Shown piece after piece: positions 8,825 through 21,517 of a stretch of DNA of 64,000 bases. Source of the DNA: Rhodobacteraceae bacterium HLUCCO07 (GTDB taxonomy: Bacteria > Pseudomonadota > Alphaproteobacteria > Rhodobacterales > Rhodobacteraceae); the NCBI GenBank assembly GCA_001314705.1, contig LJSU01000021.1:1-64000 (forward strand), written 5' to 3'. A program made the position numbers and the translations under genes. A model generated the notes under the pieces. That model saw nothing but the letters and a program-made list of their open reading frames with translations. It was not told where the DNA came from and made no database searches. Positions within the stretch are counted from its first letter, which is position 1, and every line of letters starts with the position of its first letter.

Positions 8825-9055
8825 ATGCCCAAGCGTATCCTTCAAGGCACCGTCACCTCGGACGCCAACGAACAGACCGTTACCGTGAGCGTCGAACGCC
8901 GCTTCACCCATCCGGTTCTGAAAAAGACCATCCGTAAGTCCAAGAAATACCGGGCTCACGATGAGAAGAACACCTTCAAGGTGGGAGACCAGGTTCGCAT
9001 CATCGAATGCGCTCCGAAATCCAAGACGAAACGCTGGGAGGTGCTTGAGGCGTAA
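8825..9055 (+). CDS. rpsQ: 30S ribosomal protein S17
   Basis: [47 protein letters not shown]. Confidence 0.97.
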   Translation: MPKRILQGTVTSDANEQTVTVSVERRFTHPVLKKTIRKSKKYRAHDEKNTFKVGDQVRIIECAPKSKTKRWEVLEA

Positions 9056-9136
9056 GCCCCAATCACACCCGGTTTAATCGAAACCCTGGGGCCATGATCC
9101 TGCTGCAAGGCGGTCCCAAAGGTCGGGAGAAACCAT

Positions 9137-9505
9137 ATGATCCAGATGCAGACCAATCTGGATGTTGCTGACAACTCCGGCGCGCGCCGGGTTCAGTGCA
9201 TCAAGGTCCTCGGCGGCTCGCATCGCCGCTACGCATCGGTCGGCGATATCATCGTCGTTTCGGTGAAAGAGGCCATTCCGCGTGGTCGGGTGAAAAAGGG
9301 CGATGTGCGCAAGGCCGTCGTCGTGCGGACTGCAAAGGAAGTTCGCCGCGAAGACGGCACCGCGATCCGCTTCGACCGGAACGCTGCCGTGATCCTCAAC
9401 AACAACAACGAGCCGATCGGCACCCGTATCTTCGGGCCGGTGGTTCGTGAGTTGCGCGCGAAGAACTTCATGAAAATCATCTCGCTCGCCCCGGAGGTGC
9501 TGTAA
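9137..9505 (+). CDS. rplN: 50S ribosomal protein L14
   Basis: [57 protein letters not shown]. Confidence 0.98.
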   Translation: MIQMQTNLDVADNSGARRVQCIKVLGGSHRRYASVGDIIVVSVKEAIPRGRVKKGDVRKAVVVRTAKEVRREDGTAIRFDRNAAVILNNNNEPIGTRIFGPVVRELRAKNFMKIISLAPEVL

Positions 9506-9506
9506 G

Positions 9507-9818
9507 ATGGCTGCCAAGTTGAAAAAAGGCGACAAGGTTGTCGTTCTGGCCGGCAAGGACAAGGGCAAACAGGGCACGATTTCCCAGGTGATGCCCAAAG
9601 AGGGCAAGGCGATTGTCGATGGTGTGAACATGGCAATTCGCCATCGCCGTCAAACCCAGGCCGAGCAGGGCGGACGTCTGCCCAAAGCGATGCCCATCGC
9701 GCTGAGCAATCTGGCCTATGTTGACAAGAACGGCAAGGCGACCCGTGTTGGCTTCAAGGTCGAAGGTGACAAGAAGGTCCGGTTTGCCAAGACCACGGGG
9801 GACGTGATCGATGCTTGA
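9507..9818 (+). CDS. rplX: 50S ribosomal protein L24
   Basis: [46 protein letters not shown]. Confidence 0.98.
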   Translation: MAAKLKKGDKVVVLAGKDKGKQGTISQVMPKEGKAIVDGVNMAIRHRRQTQAEQGGRLPKAMPIALSNLAYVDKNGKATRVGFKVEGDKKVRFAKTTGDVIDA

Positions 9819-10374
9819 TGCTGCTACTTATACCCCGCGTCTCAAGGCCGTGTATCGCGAGAGCATTCGTGCCGCTCTGAAAGAAGAGTTCGGATACACC
9901 AATGATTTGATGACGCCGCGCCTTGACAAGATCGTTCTCAATATCGGCTGTGGCCGTGCTGCAGTGAAAGACAGCAAGAAGGCCAAATCGGCTGTCGAAG
10001 ACTTGAGCACCATTGCTGGTCAGAAGGCGGTTCCGACGATAGCCAAGAATTCCATCGCGGGTTTTCGCGTGCGCGAGGGTATGCCGATGGGCGCCAAGGT
10101 GACGTTGCGTGGTAACCGGATGTATGAGTTCCTCGACCGGCTGATCACCATCGCGATGCCCCGCATCCGCGACTTTCGTGGCGTGTCTGGCAAGAGCTTT
10201 GACGGGCGTGGCAATTATGCCCTCGGCCTGAAAGAGCATATCGTGTTCCCGGAAATCGACTATGACAAGGTCGATGAAGTCTGGGGCATGGACATCGTGA
10301 TCGCCACCACCGCGAAAACCGACGCGGAAGCCAAGGCGCTGTTGAAGCACTTCAACATGCCCTTCAACAGCTGA
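9811..10374 (+). CDS. rplE: 50S ribosomal protein L5
   Basis: [39 protein letters not shown]. Confidence 0.98.
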   Translation: MLDAATYTPRLKAVYRESIRAALKEEFGYTNDLMTPRLDKIVLNIGCGRAAVKDSKKAKSAVEDLSTIAGQKAVPTIAKNSIAGFRVREGMPMGAKVTLRGNRMYEFLDRLITIAMPRIRDFRGVSGKSFDGRGNYALGLKEHIVFPEIDYDKVDEVWGMDIVIATTAKTDAEAKALLKHFNMPFNS

Positions 10375-10393
10375 TCCGCGGGAGGAGATTGAT

Positions 10394-10699
10394 ATGGCTA
10401 AAAAATCCATGATCGAGCGCGAAAAGAAACGCCAGCGCCTGGTCGAGAAATATGCCGCCAAGCGCGCTGCGCTCAAGGAAATCATCAGCGACGAGTCAAA
10501 GCCGATGGAAGAGCGCTTCCGCGCCTCCCTGAAGTTGGCGAAGCTGCCGCGCAACAGTTCGGCCACCCGTCTGCACAACCGTTGCCAGCTTACCGGGCGC
10601 CCGCATGCTTATTATCGCAAGCTCAAGGTCAGCCGGATCGCGATGCGCGAACTGGGCTCTGCCGGGCAGATCCCCGGCCTGGTCAAATCGAGCTGGTAA
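10394..10699 (+). CDS. rpsN: 30S ribosomal protein S14
   Basis: [31 protein letters not shown]...[24 protein letters not shown]. Confidence 0.98.
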   Translation: MAKKSMIEREKKRQRLVEKYAAKRAALKEIISDESKPMEERFRASLKLAKLPRNSSATRLHNRCQLTGRPHAYYRKLKVSRIAMRELGSAGQIPGLVKSSW

Positions 10700-10711
10700 G
10701 GAGAGAGTGAC

Positions 10712-11104
10712 ATGAACGATCCTATCGGCGATATGCTCACCCGTATTCGCAACGCCCAGATGCGCGGCAAGTCGACGGTGTCGACACCTGCATCGAAGCT
10801 GCGCGGCTGGGTCCTGGATGTGCTGGCCGACGAAGGCTACATCCGCGGCTATGAAAAGGGCACTGATGCAAAGGGCCATCCGACCCTCGAGATCAGCCTG
10901 AAATATTATGACGGCGCCCCCGTCATTCGCGAGGTCAAGCGGGTTTCGACCCCGGGACGCCGTGTTTACATGGGCGTCAAGGACATCCCCTCGGTCCGTC
11001 AGGGCCTTGGCGTGTCGATTGTCAGCACGCCGCGTGGCGTGATGTCGGATGCAAGCGCGCGCAGCCAGAATGTTGGTGGCGAAGTGCTTTGCACGGTCTT
11101 CTAA
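10712..11104 (+). CDS. rpsH: 30S ribosomal protein S8
   Basis: [38 protein letters not shown]. Confidence 0.98.
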   Translation: MNDPIGDMLTRIRNAQMRGKSTVSTPASKLRGWVLDVLADEGYIRGYEKGTDAKGHPTLEISLKYYDGAPVIREVKRVSTPGRRVYMGVKDIPSVRQGLGVSIVSTPRGVMSDASARSQNVGGEVLCTVF

Positions 11105-11116
11105 GGAGAACGGAGA

Positions 11117-11650
11117 ATGTCTCGAATTGGGAAAAAGCCGGTCGAGCTGCCATCGGGCGTAAGCGCCACGATCTCCGGCCAGACCGTCGAAATCAAGGGT
11201 CCGAAGGCGACGCATCGCTTTACGGCCACCGATGATGTGACCATCACGCTGGATGATAACGTGATCCGGGTGACCCCGCGTGGCAAATCCAAGCGCGCAC
11301 TCCAGCAGTGGGGCATGAGCCGCACGATGGTTGCCAACATGGTTCAGGGTGTTACCGATGGGTTCAAGAAAGAGCTCGAGATCACCGGCGTCGGCTATCG
11401 CGCGCAGGTGCAGGGCAATATCCTGAAACTGAACCTCGGCTACAGTCACGAGGTCAATTTCGAGGTGCCCAAAGGGGTTACTGTGACCTGCCCGAAGCAG
11501 ACCGAGATCGTCATCGAAGGCGATGATTCGCAACTCGTCGGTCAAGTCGCGGCCAATATCCGCGAATGGCGTGCGCCCGAACCCTACAAGGGCAAGGGGA
11601 TCAGGCACAAGGGCGAGTATATCTTCCGCAAGGAAGGCAAGAAGAAGTAA
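11117..11650 (+). CDS. rplF: 50S ribosomal protein L6
   Basis: [35 protein letters not shown]. Confidence 0.98.
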   Translation: MSRIGKKPVELPSGVSATISGQTVEIKGPKATHRFTATDDVTITLDDNVIRVTPRGKSKRALQQWGMSRTMVANMVQGVTDGFKKELEITGVGYRAQVQGNILKLNLGYSHEVNFEVPKGVTVTCPKQTEIVIEGDDSQLVGQVAANIREWRAPEPYKGKGIRHKGEYIFRKEGKKK

Positions 11651-11661
11651 GGACGGGAACA

Positions 11662-12021
11662 ATGGCAAACAGCAAACGGGAACTGTTCCTCAAGCGCCGC
11701 CTGCGCGTCCGGAACAAGCTTCGCAAGGTCAACAAGGGCAAGCTACGTCTTTCGGTGCACCGTTCGTCGAAGAACATCAGTGCACAGTTGATCGACGACG
11801 TGGCGGGCCGTACGGTCGCCGCAGCCTCTTCACTTGAAAAAGCGCTTGGTGTTGTCGGCAGGAACAACGTGGAGGCCGCCACCAAGGTGGGTGCCGCGAT
11901 CGCTGAGCGCGCAAAGAAGGCGGGTGTTGAAGAGGCCTATTTCGACCGGGGTGGATTTCTCTTTCACGGGCGCATCAGGGCGCTGGCCGAGGCTGCCCGT
12001 GACGGCGGTCTGAAGATTTAA
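11662..12021 (+). CDS. rplR: 50S ribosomal protein L18
   Basis: [46 protein letters not shown]. Confidence 0.97.
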   Translation: MANSKRELFLKRRLRVRNKLRKVNKGKLRLSVHRSSKNISAQLIDDVAGRTVAAASSLEKALGVVGRNNVEAATKVGAAIAERAKKAGVEEAYFDRGGFLFHGRIRALAEAARDGGLKI

Positions 12022-12032
12022 GGAGACGAGGA

Positions 12033-12602
12033 ATGGCAAGAGAAGGTCAACAGCGGGGCCGCGGTCGCGAGCGCGAAGAGGCCCCTGAATTCGCCGATCG
12101 CCTCGTCGCGATCAACCGCGTGTCGAAGACTGTCAAGGGCGGCAAACGCTTCGGCTTTGCCGCGCTGGTGGTTGTCGGCGATCAGAAAGGCCGCGTCGGT
12201 TTCGGCAAGGGCAAGGCGAAAGAGGTCCCCGAGGCTATTCGCAAGGCCACCGAACAGGCCAAGCGCCAGATGATCCGCGTACCTTTGCGCGAGGGCCGCA
12301 CCCTGCATCATGACATGGAAGGTCGCCATGGTGCTGGCAAGGTCGTCATGCGCACTGCGCCGGAGGGTACGGGCATCATCGCTGGTGGTCCGATGCGGGC
12401 CGTGTTCGAGATGCTGGGCATCAAGGATGTGGTGTCGAAATCGTTGGGAACGCAAAACCCCTACAACATGATCCGCGCCACGATCAACGGCCTTCAAAAG
12501 GAAACCAGCCCCCGCATGGTGGCGCAGCGTCGCGGCAAGAAGGTGGCTGACATCCTGCGTAAGGGTGACGAAGCCCCTGCTGCCGAAGCGGTCCAGGCGT
12601 AA
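12033..12602 (+). CDS. rpsE: 30S ribosomal protein S5
   Basis: [53 protein letters not shown]. Confidence 0.98.
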   Translation: MAREGQQRGRGREREEAPEFADRLVAINRVSKTVKGGKRFGFAALVVVGDQKGRVGFGKGKAKEVPEAIRKATEQAKRQMIRVPLREGRTLHHDMEGRHGAGKVVMRTAPEGTGIIAGGPMRAVFEMLGIKDVVSKSLGTQNPYNMIRATINGLQKETSPRMVAQRRGKKVADILRKGDEAPAAEAVQA

Positions 12603-12614
12603 GGAAACGGGAAC

Positions 12615-12803
12615 ATGGCAAAAACCATCGTCGTCAAACAGATCGGTAGCCCGATCCGTCGCCCGGCCAAGCAGCGTGCAACGCTCGTCGGTCTTGGCCT
12701 CAACAAGTTGCACAAGACCCGTGAGCTTGAGGATACACCCGCGGTTCGCGGCATGATCGCAAAGATCCCGCACATGGTGCAGATCGTCGAAGAGAAGGGC
12801 TGA
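12615..12803 (+). CDS. rpmD: 50S ribosomal protein L30
   Basis: [48 protein letters not shown]. Confidence 0.97.
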   Translation: MAKTIVVKQIGSPIRRPAKQRATLVGLGLNKLHKTRELEDTPAVRGMIAKIPHMVQIVEEKG

Positions 12804-12828
12804 AGCCCGGCTCTTTTGGAAGCCCTGC

Positions 12829-12856
12829 GCGCCCCGGTCAGAGATGACCGGGGCGC
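12829..12856 (+). other. Perfect 12-bp hairpin with GAGA tetraloop between rpmD and rplO, no U-tract
   Basis: GCGCCCCGGTCA-GAGA-TGACCGGGGCGC. Confidence 0.7.
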
Positions 12857-12994
12857 CTCCATGGTGACGGGCTTGCATCGCGCCTTATTTGACCTTATAC
12901 GCCCCCGGTGTCCACCGGGCCGACTTACAGAACCAAGAAACGCCGCGTCTGTTCCATTCCGCTTCGGGTGCAGTTCCGGCAAAGGAGAAGCGAC

Positions 12995-13468
12995 ATGAAA
13001 CTCAACGAATTGCACGACAATCCCGGCGCTACCAAGTCGAGAAAGCGCGTCGGCCGTGGCCCGGGTTCGGGCACAGGCAAGATGGGCGGCCGAGGTATCA
13101 AGGGCCAGAAATCCCGCTCGGGTGTGGCGATCAAGGGCTACGAAGGTGGCCAGATGCCACTTTACCAACGCCTGCCCAAGCGTGGCTTCAACAAACCCAA
13201 CCGCAAGTCATTCGCGGTTGTTAATCTGGGCTTGATCCAGAAGTTCATCGATTCCGGAAAGCTCGACGCCAAGGCGCCGATCACCGAGGATGCCCTGATC
13301 GAAAGTGGCTTGGTCCGCCGTAAACTTGATGGCATCCGGGTTCTGGCCAAGGGCGATATCTCGGCCAAACTCACCCTAGAAGTGACTGGCGCATCGAAAT
13401 CCGCCATCTTAGCGGTCGAGAAAGCCGGTGGTCAGCTTACGACCACGGCCAGGGCAGCCGCCGAATAA
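12995..13468 (+). CDS. rplO: 50S ribosomal protein L15
   Basis: [43 protein letters not shown]. Confidence 0.98.
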   Translation: MKLNELHDNPGATKSRKRVGRGPGSGTGKMGGRGIKGQKSRSGVAIKGYEGGQMPLYQRLPKRGFNKPNRKSFAVVNLGLIQKFIDSGKLDAKAPITEDALIESGLVRRKLDGIRVLAKGDISAKLTLEVTGASKSAILAVEKAGGQLTTTARAAAE

Positions 13469-13521
13469 GAGGTTGTCCCCGGAGCATCTGGGGCTTACAT
13501 AACCTCAAGTTTTCCGATTCA

Positions 13522-13556
13522 GCGCCGCCGGGCCGGGGAAACCGCCCCGGCGGCGC
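13522..13556 (+). other. GC-rich hairpin between rplO and secY
   Basis: GCGCCGCCGGG ... CCCGGCGGCGC perfect 11-bp arms. Confidence 0.65.
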
Positions 13557-13575
13557 ATGCATGAAAGAGCACTGA

Positions 13576-14937
13576 ATGGTATCCGCCGCAGAACAAATGG
13601 CCGCCAACACAAGCTGGGCGGCGCTTGGGAAAGCCACCGATCTCCGCAATCGCATCCTGTTTACGCTGGGCTTGCTGATCGTCTATCGGTTGGGCACTTT
13701 TATTCCCGTCCCGGGAATCGACGGGGCGGCATTGCGCGAATTCATGGACGGCGCGGCGGCGGGTATTGGCGGTATCCTGTCGATGTTTACCGGTGGGGCG
13801 CTGGGTCGGATGGGTATTTTTGCCCTCGGTATCATGCCGTATATCTCGGCCTCGATCATCGTGCAGCTTCTGGCTTCAATGGTGCCTGCGCTTGAACAGC
13901 TCAAGAAAGAGGGCGAGCAGGGGCGCAAGAAGATCAACCAGTATACTCGCTATGGCACGGTGTTCCTGGCCACGTTGCAAAGCTATGGCCTCGCCGTGAG
14001 CCTTGAGGCTGGCGATCTGGCCACCGACCCTGGGCTGTTCTTTCGCGCCTCCACGATGATCACACTTGTCGGCGGCACGATGTTTCTGATGTGGCTCGGC
14101 GAGCAGATCACCGCGCGCGGCGTGGGTAATGGTATCTCGCTTATTATTTTCGTCGGCATCATCGCCGAAGTGCCAGCTGCGCTAGCACAGTTCTTCAGCC
14201 AGGGCCGATCGGGCGCGATCAGCCCGGCGGTAATTATCGGGGTCATGCTCATGGTCGTGGTCACGATCGGATTCGTGGTCTTCATGGAACGGGCGCTGCG
14301 AAAGATCCATATCCAGTATCCGCGCCGCCAAGTCGGGATGAAGGTGTATGACGGCGGTTCGTCGCACCTGCCGGTCAAGGTAAACCCCTCGGGCGTGATC
14401 CCCGCGATCTTTGCAAGCTCTCTCTTGCTGCTTCCTGTGACGATCAGCACCTTCAGTGGCAACCAGACCGGCCCGGTGATGTCGACGATCATGGCGTATT
14501 TCGGCCCTGGACAACCGCTTTATCTGGCCTTCTTTGTCACGATGATTGTGTTCTTTGCCTATTTCTACACGTTCAATGTCAGCTTCAAACCTGATGACGT
14601 GGCCGAGAACCTCAAGAACCAGAACGGGTTTGTTCCCGGCATCCGGCCGGGGAAGAGAACGGCCGAGTATCTCGAATATGTGGTTAACCGCATTCTCGTT
14701 CTGGGGTCGGGATATCTTGCGCTTGTGTGTCTTTTGCCTGAAATACTGCGCAGCCAGCTGGCAATTCCTTTCTATTTTGGTGGCACATCGGTTCTGATCG
14801 TGGTGTCGGTCACCATGGATACAATCCAGCAAGTGCAAAGCCATCTTCTGGCGCATCAGTATGAAGGGCTGATCGAAAAGTCACAGCTGTCTGGCAAGGG
14901 CCGGCGGCGCAAGAAGAAAGGACCATCGCGCCGATGA
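13576..14937 (+). CDS. secY: Preprotein translocase subunit SecY
   Basis: Multi-[29 protein letters not shown]...[23 protein letters not shown]. Confidence 0.97.
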   Translation: MVSAAEQMAANTSWAALGKATDLRNRILFTLGLLIVYRLGTFIPVPGIDGAALREFMDGAAAGIGGILSMFTGGALGRMGIFALGIMPYISASIIVQLLASMVPALEQLKKEGEQGRKKINQYTRYGTVFLATLQSYGLAVSLEAGDLATDPGLFFRASTMITLVGGTMFLMWLGEQITARGVGNGISLIIFVGIIAEVPAALAQFFSQGRSGAISPAVIIGVMLMVVVTIGFVVFMERALRKIHIQYPRRQVGMKVYDGGSSHLPVKVNPSGVIPAIFASSLLLLPVTISTFSGNQTGPVMSTIMAYFGPGQPLYLAFFVTMIVFFAYFYTFNVSFKPDDVAENLKNQNGFVPGIRPGKRTAEYLEYVVNRILVLGSGYLALVCLLPEILRSQLAIPFYFGGTSVLIVVSVTMDTIQQVQSHLLAHQYEGLIEKSQLSGKGRRRKKKGPSRR

Positions 14938-15512
14938 ATATCATTCTGCTAGGCCCGCCAGGGGCCGGGAAGGGCACTCAGGCCAGCTATCTCGTCGAGT
15001 CCCGGGATATGATTCAGTTGTCGACCGGCGATATGCTCCGTGAGGCCAAGGCTTCTGGCACGGAGATGGGCAAGATGGTTGCTGATGTCATGGCGCGTGG
15101 TGATCTGGTCACCGATGAGATAGTGATCGGCCTGATCCGCGAGAAGCTTCGGGGCGAAACGCGCGGCGGCTTCATCTTTGACGGGTTTCCTCGTACCCTG
15201 GCGCAGGCTGACGCGCTCGGAGATCTGTTGACCGAACAGGGAGAGGACCTAGACGCGGTGATAGAGTTGCGGGTTGATGATGAAACGCTTGTCAAGCGTA
15301 TTGTCAACAGGGCCGAGGAGGCTCGCGCAGCCGGCCTGCCAGTGCGTGCCGACGACAACGCGGAAAGCGTCAAGCAGCGACTGATGGAATATTACAAGAA
15401 GACATCGCCATTGATCGGCTATTACCATGCCAAAGGCCTGTTGAAAGTGGTAGACGGATTGGGCGAGATCGGCGAAGTGCAAGCCGCGATTTCGACGGTG
15501 TTGGACGGCTGA
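14934..15512 (+). CDS. adk: Adenylate kinase
   Basis: [22 protein letters not shown]...[11 protein letters not shown]. Confidence 0.97.
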   Translation: MNIILLGPPGAGKGTQASYLVESRDMIQLSTGDMLREAKASGTEMGKMVADVMARGDLVTDEIVIGLIREKLRGETRGGFIFDGFPRTLAQADALGDLLTEQGEDLDAVIELRVDDETLVKRIVNRAEEARAAGLPVRADDNAESVKQRLMEYYKKTSPLIGYYHAKGLLKVVDGLGEIGEVQAAISTVLDG

Positions 15513-15772
15513 TTGAAGTCTTTGAAAGGCTGGTTTGCCGCCTTTTTCCACACAGAAATGGGCGTGCATCGAAAAGTGCATATCAGGGGCTTGACGCCCT
15601 ATCGAATTCCCAATACCCAGCACCATCCCCTTGGGAACCGATTCTCGCCGGGTCGCGCCCGGCATCGGACAGCATCTCGAAATCAGCTGCGGCCCGGAGC
15701 GGAAAGCGCCTCGGGCCTGCGTTGTGAAAAAAGGTTCTGGAGTTACGGAACCGCAACGAAAGGAAAAGAAAC

Positions 15773-16141
15773 GTGGCACGTATCGCCGGCGTCAATATCC
15801 CGACCCACAAGCGGGTCCCGATCGCCCTCACCTATATTACAGGAATCGGCCCCTCTGCGGCGCGGTCCATCTGCGATGCCGTGGGCATCGACCATTCTCG
15901 CCGTGTAAACGAGCTCTCGGACTCCGAAGCCGTGGCTATCCGCGAGCATATCGACACGAACTATACCGTCGAAGGCGATCTGCGCCGTGAGGTGCAGATG
16001 AACATCAAGCGCCTGATGGATCTGGGTTGCTATCGCGGCCTGCGCCATCGTCGCAACCTCCCCGTGCGTGGTCAGCGTACTCATACGAACGCACGTACGC
16101 GCAAGGGTCCGGCAAAGGCCATTGCCGGCAAGAAGAAGTAA
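15773..16141 (+). CDS. rpsM: 30S ribosomal protein S13
   Basis: [30 protein letters not shown]. Confidence 0.98.
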   Translation: MARIAGVNIPTHKRVPIALTYITGIGPSAARSICDAVGIDHSRRVNELSDSEAVAIREHIDTNYTVEGDLRREVQMNIKRLMDLGCYRGLRHRRNLPVRGQRTHTNARTRKGPAKAIAGKKK

Positions 16142-16155
16142 GGGGAGCTTTATAA

Positions 16156-16548
16156 ATGGCACGAGAGATTCGTCGCGGGGGCAAGAAAAAGGTCTCCAAG
16201 AACATCGCTGCTGGCGTTGCACACGTGAATTCCAGTTTCAATAACACCAAAATCCTCATTTCGGATGTGCAGGGTAATGCAATCTCCTGGTCGTCAGCCG
16301 GAACGATGGGATTCAAGGGGTCGCGTAAATCGACCCCGTACGCAGCGCAGATGGCTGCCGAAGACGCCGGCCGCAAGGCGCAGGAGCACGGCGTTAAAAC
16401 GCTAGAAGTCGAAGTGCAGGGCCCCGGTTCAGGTCGCGAGTCGGCGCTCCGCGCACTGGCTGCCGCCGGGTTCAACATCACCTCGATCCGTGATGTGACC
16501 CCGATAGCTCACAACGGCTGTCGTCCGCCAAAGCGCCGCCGCGTCTGA
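16156..16548 (+). CDS. rpsK: 30S ribosomal protein S11
   Basis: [49 protein letters not shown]. Confidence 0.98.
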   Translation: MAREIRRGGKKKVSKNIAAGVAHVNSSFNNTKILISDVQGNAISWSSAGTMGFKGSRKSTPYAAQMAAEDAGRKAQEHGVKTLEVEVQGPGSGRESALRALAAAGFNITSIRDVTPIAHNGCRPPKRRRV

Positions 16549-16562
16549 TTGCTTGCAACTAA

Positions 16563-16600
16563 GAGGGGCCTGGCACCTGTGCCCGGCCTCTTGCCGTCAT
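16563..16600 (+). terminator. Imperfect terminator-like hairpin between rpsK and rpoA
   Basis: AAGAGGGGCCTGGCA...TGCCCGGCCTCTT then TGCCGTCATTTT. Confidence 0.45.
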
Positions 16601-16661
16601 TTTAAACCTCGGGCGTCTTTTGCCTTTGGACATGGGGCGAAAGACAGGAATGGAGGGACGC

Positions 16662-17678
16662 ATGATCCACAAGAACTGGCAGGAACTGATCAAACCCACG
16701 CAGTTGGACGTTAGGCCGGGTGGTGATCCGGCACGTCAGGCAACCGTTATTGCAGAGCCGCTTGAGCGGGGTTTCGGCCTGACACTGGGCAACGCGCTGC
16801 GTCGGGTGCTGATGAGCTCCTTGCAAGGTGCCGCGATCACCAGCGTTCAGATCGACAATGTGCTTCACGAGTTCTCGTCGGTGCCGGGTGTGCGTGAAGA
16901 TGTGACCGATATTGTCCTGAACCTGAAGGGTGTTGCGCTGCGTATGGAGGTCGAGGGTCCCAAGCGTCTGTCGATCAATGCCAAGGGCCCCGGCGCTGTT
17001 ACTGCCGCCGACATCTCCGACAGCGCGGGTATCGAGGTCCTAAACAAGGAGCATGTGATCTGTCACCTTGATGAAGGTGCGGATGTCTACATGGAACTTA
17101 GTGTGAACACCGGTAAGGGTTATGTTGCGGCAGACAAGAACAAACCGGAGGATGCACCCATCGGGCTCATCCCGATCGACGCGATCTATTCGCCGATCAC
17201 GAAAGTCTCTTATGATGTTCAGCCGACGCGCGAAGGGCAAGTGCTTGATTATGACAAGCTGACGCTCAAGCTCGAGACCGACGGATCGATCTCGCCGGAT
17301 GACGCAGTAGCGTTCGCGGCGCGTATCCTTCAGGATCAATTGTCGATCTTCGTTAACTTCGACGAGCCTGAGGCTTCGGGTCGGGAGGTTGAAGATGATG
17401 GGCTCGAATTCAATCCGCTTCTGCTCAAGAAAGTCGATGAGCTTGAGCTTTCGGTGCGTTCGGCCAACTGTCTCAAGAACGACAACATTGTCTATATCGG
17501 CGATCTGATCCAGAAGACCGAGGCGGAGATGCTTCGCACCCCGAACTTCGGCCGCAAGTCTCTCAACGAGATCAAGGAAGTTCTCTCGGGCATGGGCTTG
17601 CATCTCGGGATGGATGTGGAGGACTGGCCGCCGGACAATATCGAAGACCTCGCCAAGAAATTCGAGGATGCCTTCTGA
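16662..17678 (+). CDS. rpoA: DNA-directed RNA polymerase subunit alpha
   Basis: [53 protein letters not shown]; alphaproteobacterial RpoA. Confidence 0.98.
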   Translation: MIHKNWQELIKPTQLDVRPGGDPARQATVIAEPLERGFGLTLGNALRRVLMSSLQGAAITSVQIDNVLHEFSSVPGVREDVTDIVLNLKGVALRMEVEGPKRLSINAKGPGAVTAADISDSAGIEVLNKEHVICHLDEGADVYMELSVNTGKGYVAADKNKPEDAPIGLIPIDAIYSPITKVSYDVQPTREGQVLDYDKLTLKLETDGSISPDDAVAFAARILQDQLSIFVNFDEPEASGREVEDDGLEFNPLLLKKVDELELSVRSANCLKNDNIVYIGDLIQKTEAEMLRTPNFGRKSLNEIKEVLSGMGLHLGMDVEDWPPDNIEDLAKKFEDAF

Positions 17679-17692
17679 GGCATTATGAATTG

Positions 17693-17727
17693 GCCCCCAC
17701 CCTACGGACGGATCGTAGGGTGGGGGC
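17693..17727 (+). other. Perfect 14-bp hairpin between rpoA and rplQ, no U-tract
   Basis: GCCCCCACCCTACG-GACGGAT-CGTAGGGTGGGGGC. Confidence 0.75.
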
Positions 17728-17829
17728 AACTCGAGCCCCGGGCAACCCTGCCCCAAGGAGAGCCGGTGACACGCATCACCGGCCGGACAAAGCAAAACAG
17801 CCCGTAGAGGGCAATTAGGAGTAAGACAC

Positions 17830-18258
17830 ATGCGTCATGCAAAAGGCTATCGCCGCCTCAACCGCACACATGAGCACCGCAAGGCGCTCTTCTCGAACAT
17901 GGCCGGGTCGCTCATCGAGCATGAGCAGATCAAGACCACCTTGCCCAAGGCCAAGGAACTCAAGCGGGTGATGGACAAGCTGATCACGCTGGGCAAACGC
18001 GGCGATCTGCATGCCCGCCGCCAGGCCGCGGCGCAGCTTAAGCAGGACAAGGACGTGGCCAAGCTCTTCGAAGTTCTTGGCCCGCGCTATGCCGAGCGCA
18101 GTGGTGGTTACACCCGTGTTCTCAAGGCCGGGTTCCGCTATGGCGACATGGCACCGATGGCAATCATTGAACTGGTTGATCGCGACCCCGACGCCAAGGG
18201 TGCCGCCGACAAGGCCCGCGTCGCCGCCGAGGACGCGGCGGAGATGGGCGAGGGCTGA
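17830..18258 (+). CDS. rplQ: 50S ribosomal protein L17
   Basis: [45 protein letters not shown]. Confidence 0.98.
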   Translation: MRHAKGYRRLNRTHEHRKALFSNMAGSLIEHEQIKTTLPKAKELKRVMDKLITLGKRGDLHARRQAAAQLKQDKDVAKLFEVLGPRYAERSGGYTRVLKAGFRYGDMAPMAIIELVDRDPDAKGAADKARVAAEDAAEMGEG

Positions 18259-18285
18259 TCCTCGCGCCCCTGACGAATTCATGAA

Positions 18286-18308
18286 ACCCCCGTCCCTGTG
18301 GCGGGGGT
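18286..18308 (+). terminator. Terminator-like hairpin after rplQ
   Basis: ACCCCCG...CGGGGGT, weak U-tract. Confidence 0.5.
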
Positions 18309-18378
18309 ATCGTATTTGCTCCGGCTTGCATTCCGGCGGCGCGCTCCGCATATCTGGTCCAGCCCAAGGGAGGTCGGA

Positions 18379-19760
18379 ATGCGTCTCATACTTGCCCTGA
18401 TAACAGTCGTGATAGCCACGCCGCTTGCCGCTGAAACCCGTGTGCCGCAAAGCCAGGGCGAGATCGCGCTTGGCTTTGCGCCGTTGGTCAAGGAGGCGGC
18501 GCCGGCCGTGGTCAACATCTACGCAAGGCGTGTGGTCGAGAAGCGCCAGAGCAGCCCGTTTGCCGATGATCCGTTCTTTCGCGATTTCTTTGAGGGCTTC
18601 GGCGCCCCCCGCCCGCAGGTGCAGAACAGCCTCGGTTCGGGTGTGATCCTCACCGGCGACGGGATCATAGTGTCGAATTTCCACGTGGTCGGCGGGGCAC
18701 AGGATATCCGGGTTGTTCTCAATGACCGGCGCGAATTCGAGGCCGAGATACTGCTTTCCGATCAGGAGGCGGATCTCGCCATACTGCGGATCCGTGACGG
18801 CGAGGGGCTGCCGCATCTCGACATTCGCGACAGCGATACAGTTGAGGTCGGCGAACTGGTTCTGGCGATCGGCAACCCGTTTGGCGTGGGCCAGACGGTA
18901 ACGAGCGGGATTGTCTCGGGGCTGGCACGGTCGGGTACGGCCACGGGGTCATCGCGGGGCTATTACATTCAAACCGATGCGCCGATCAACCCGGGCAATT
19001 CCGGCGGCGCGCTGGTCGATGTGAACGGGCGGCTGATCGGGATCAACACTCGCATTCTCACGCGCTCGGGCGGCTCGAACGGGATCGGGTTCGCCATACC
19101 GGCCACGCTCGTGGCGCGCTTCGTGGAACAGGCCGAGGCTGGGCATGAGAAATTTCTGCGCCCTTGGGCGGGGATGAACGGACAGCCGGTCGACAGCGAT
19201 ATCGCCGAAAGCCTCGGACTCGGCGCGCCGCGCGGGATCGTGATTTCCGAACTGCACCCGGCCAGCCCGTTTCTCGACGCGGGAATTCGTCCCGGCGACG
19301 TGGTCATGGCCGTCGATGATCAGCCGGTAAATACGCCGGACGAGATGGTCTATCGGATGAGCGTGGCCGGGCTGGGCAACCGGGTCAGCGTTACCCATGT
19401 GCGCGACGGCGAGGAGACGCAGGTCGAGGTGCCGCTTCTCGCGGCGCCCGAAACGCCGCCGCGCGATACGCGCGCCAGCTCGCGCAATGCGGCGATTCCC
19501 TCGCTTGAACTGTCGAACATCAACCCGGCCGTGTTGGCCGAACTGGGTTTGCCGCTCTCATCCGAAGGCGTGGTGGTCACCGATCCTGGCCCGTCCGGGC
19601 CGCGCGCCGGGCTGGCACGGGGGGATATCCTTCGCGCGATCAACGATGTCGTGGTGGACGACACCGACACCGCCCTGCGACTTCTCGAAGGGGCGTCGCG
19701 CCGGCTCTCGCTTGAGGTTCAGCGCGGCAACCAGCGCCGCGTGATGCGGTTCCGTCTCTG

Positions 19761-19761
<1 letters not shown>
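18379..19761 (+). CDS. Periplasmic Deg/HtrA-family serine protease with PDZ domains
   Basis: Signal peptide, GNSGGALVDVNGRLIGIN active-site motif, two PDZ-like regions. Confidence 0.92.
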
Positions 19762-21074
<1,313 letters not shown>

Positions 21075-21139
21075 AGCTGGCCCACAGCGCATACCCGCCC
21101 CAACTTGACAAACCGCCCGCCCCCTGAGACAGACCACCC

Positions 21140-21517
21140 ATGTTCACAACCTTATTGCAAGTGGCCCTTGGTGGCGCGATCGGGGCTTCGCTCCGGTATC
21201 TCAGTTTCGCCGGTGCGGCGCGGCTGATGGGGCCGGGCTATCCCTGGGGTACGCTGGTGGTCAACGTGGCGGGTTCGCTGCTGATGGGGGTGCTGTTCGT
21301 GACGCTGGCCTCCAAGGACGCGATGCGCCTCGCACCGTTCCTGATGACCGGAATCCTGGGCGGGTTCACCACGTTCTCGGCTTTCTCGCTCGATGCTTTC
21401 GTGCTTTGGGAAAAGGGGCAGGCGGGGTTTGCGGCGCTTTACGTCGCCGCCTCGGTGCTATTGTCCGTTGGGGCGCTTGTGTTGGGTATATTCATTGCCC
21501 GGGGGGCCCTGCAATGA
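21140..21517 (+). CDS. crcB: Fluoride channel CrcB/Fluc
   Basis: GGAIGASLRYLS...GTLVVNVAGSLLMG...GGFTTFSAFSLD. Confidence 0.93.
   Translation: MFTTLLQVALGGAIGASLRYLSFAGAARLMGPGYPWGTLVVNVAGSLLMGVLFVTLASKDAMRLAPFLMTGILGGFTTFSAFSLDAFVLWEKGQAGFAALYVAASVLLSVGALVLGIFIARGALQ

Noticed and set aside
15591-15617. TTGACG...CAATAC promoter upstream of rpsM
   Set aside because: Spacer is only about 14-15 nt and the -10 match is poor; not listed as a feature.
21075-21139. Fluoride riboswitch upstream of crcB
   Set aside because: The short intergenic sequence lacks recognisable conserved fluoride-riboswitch elements.
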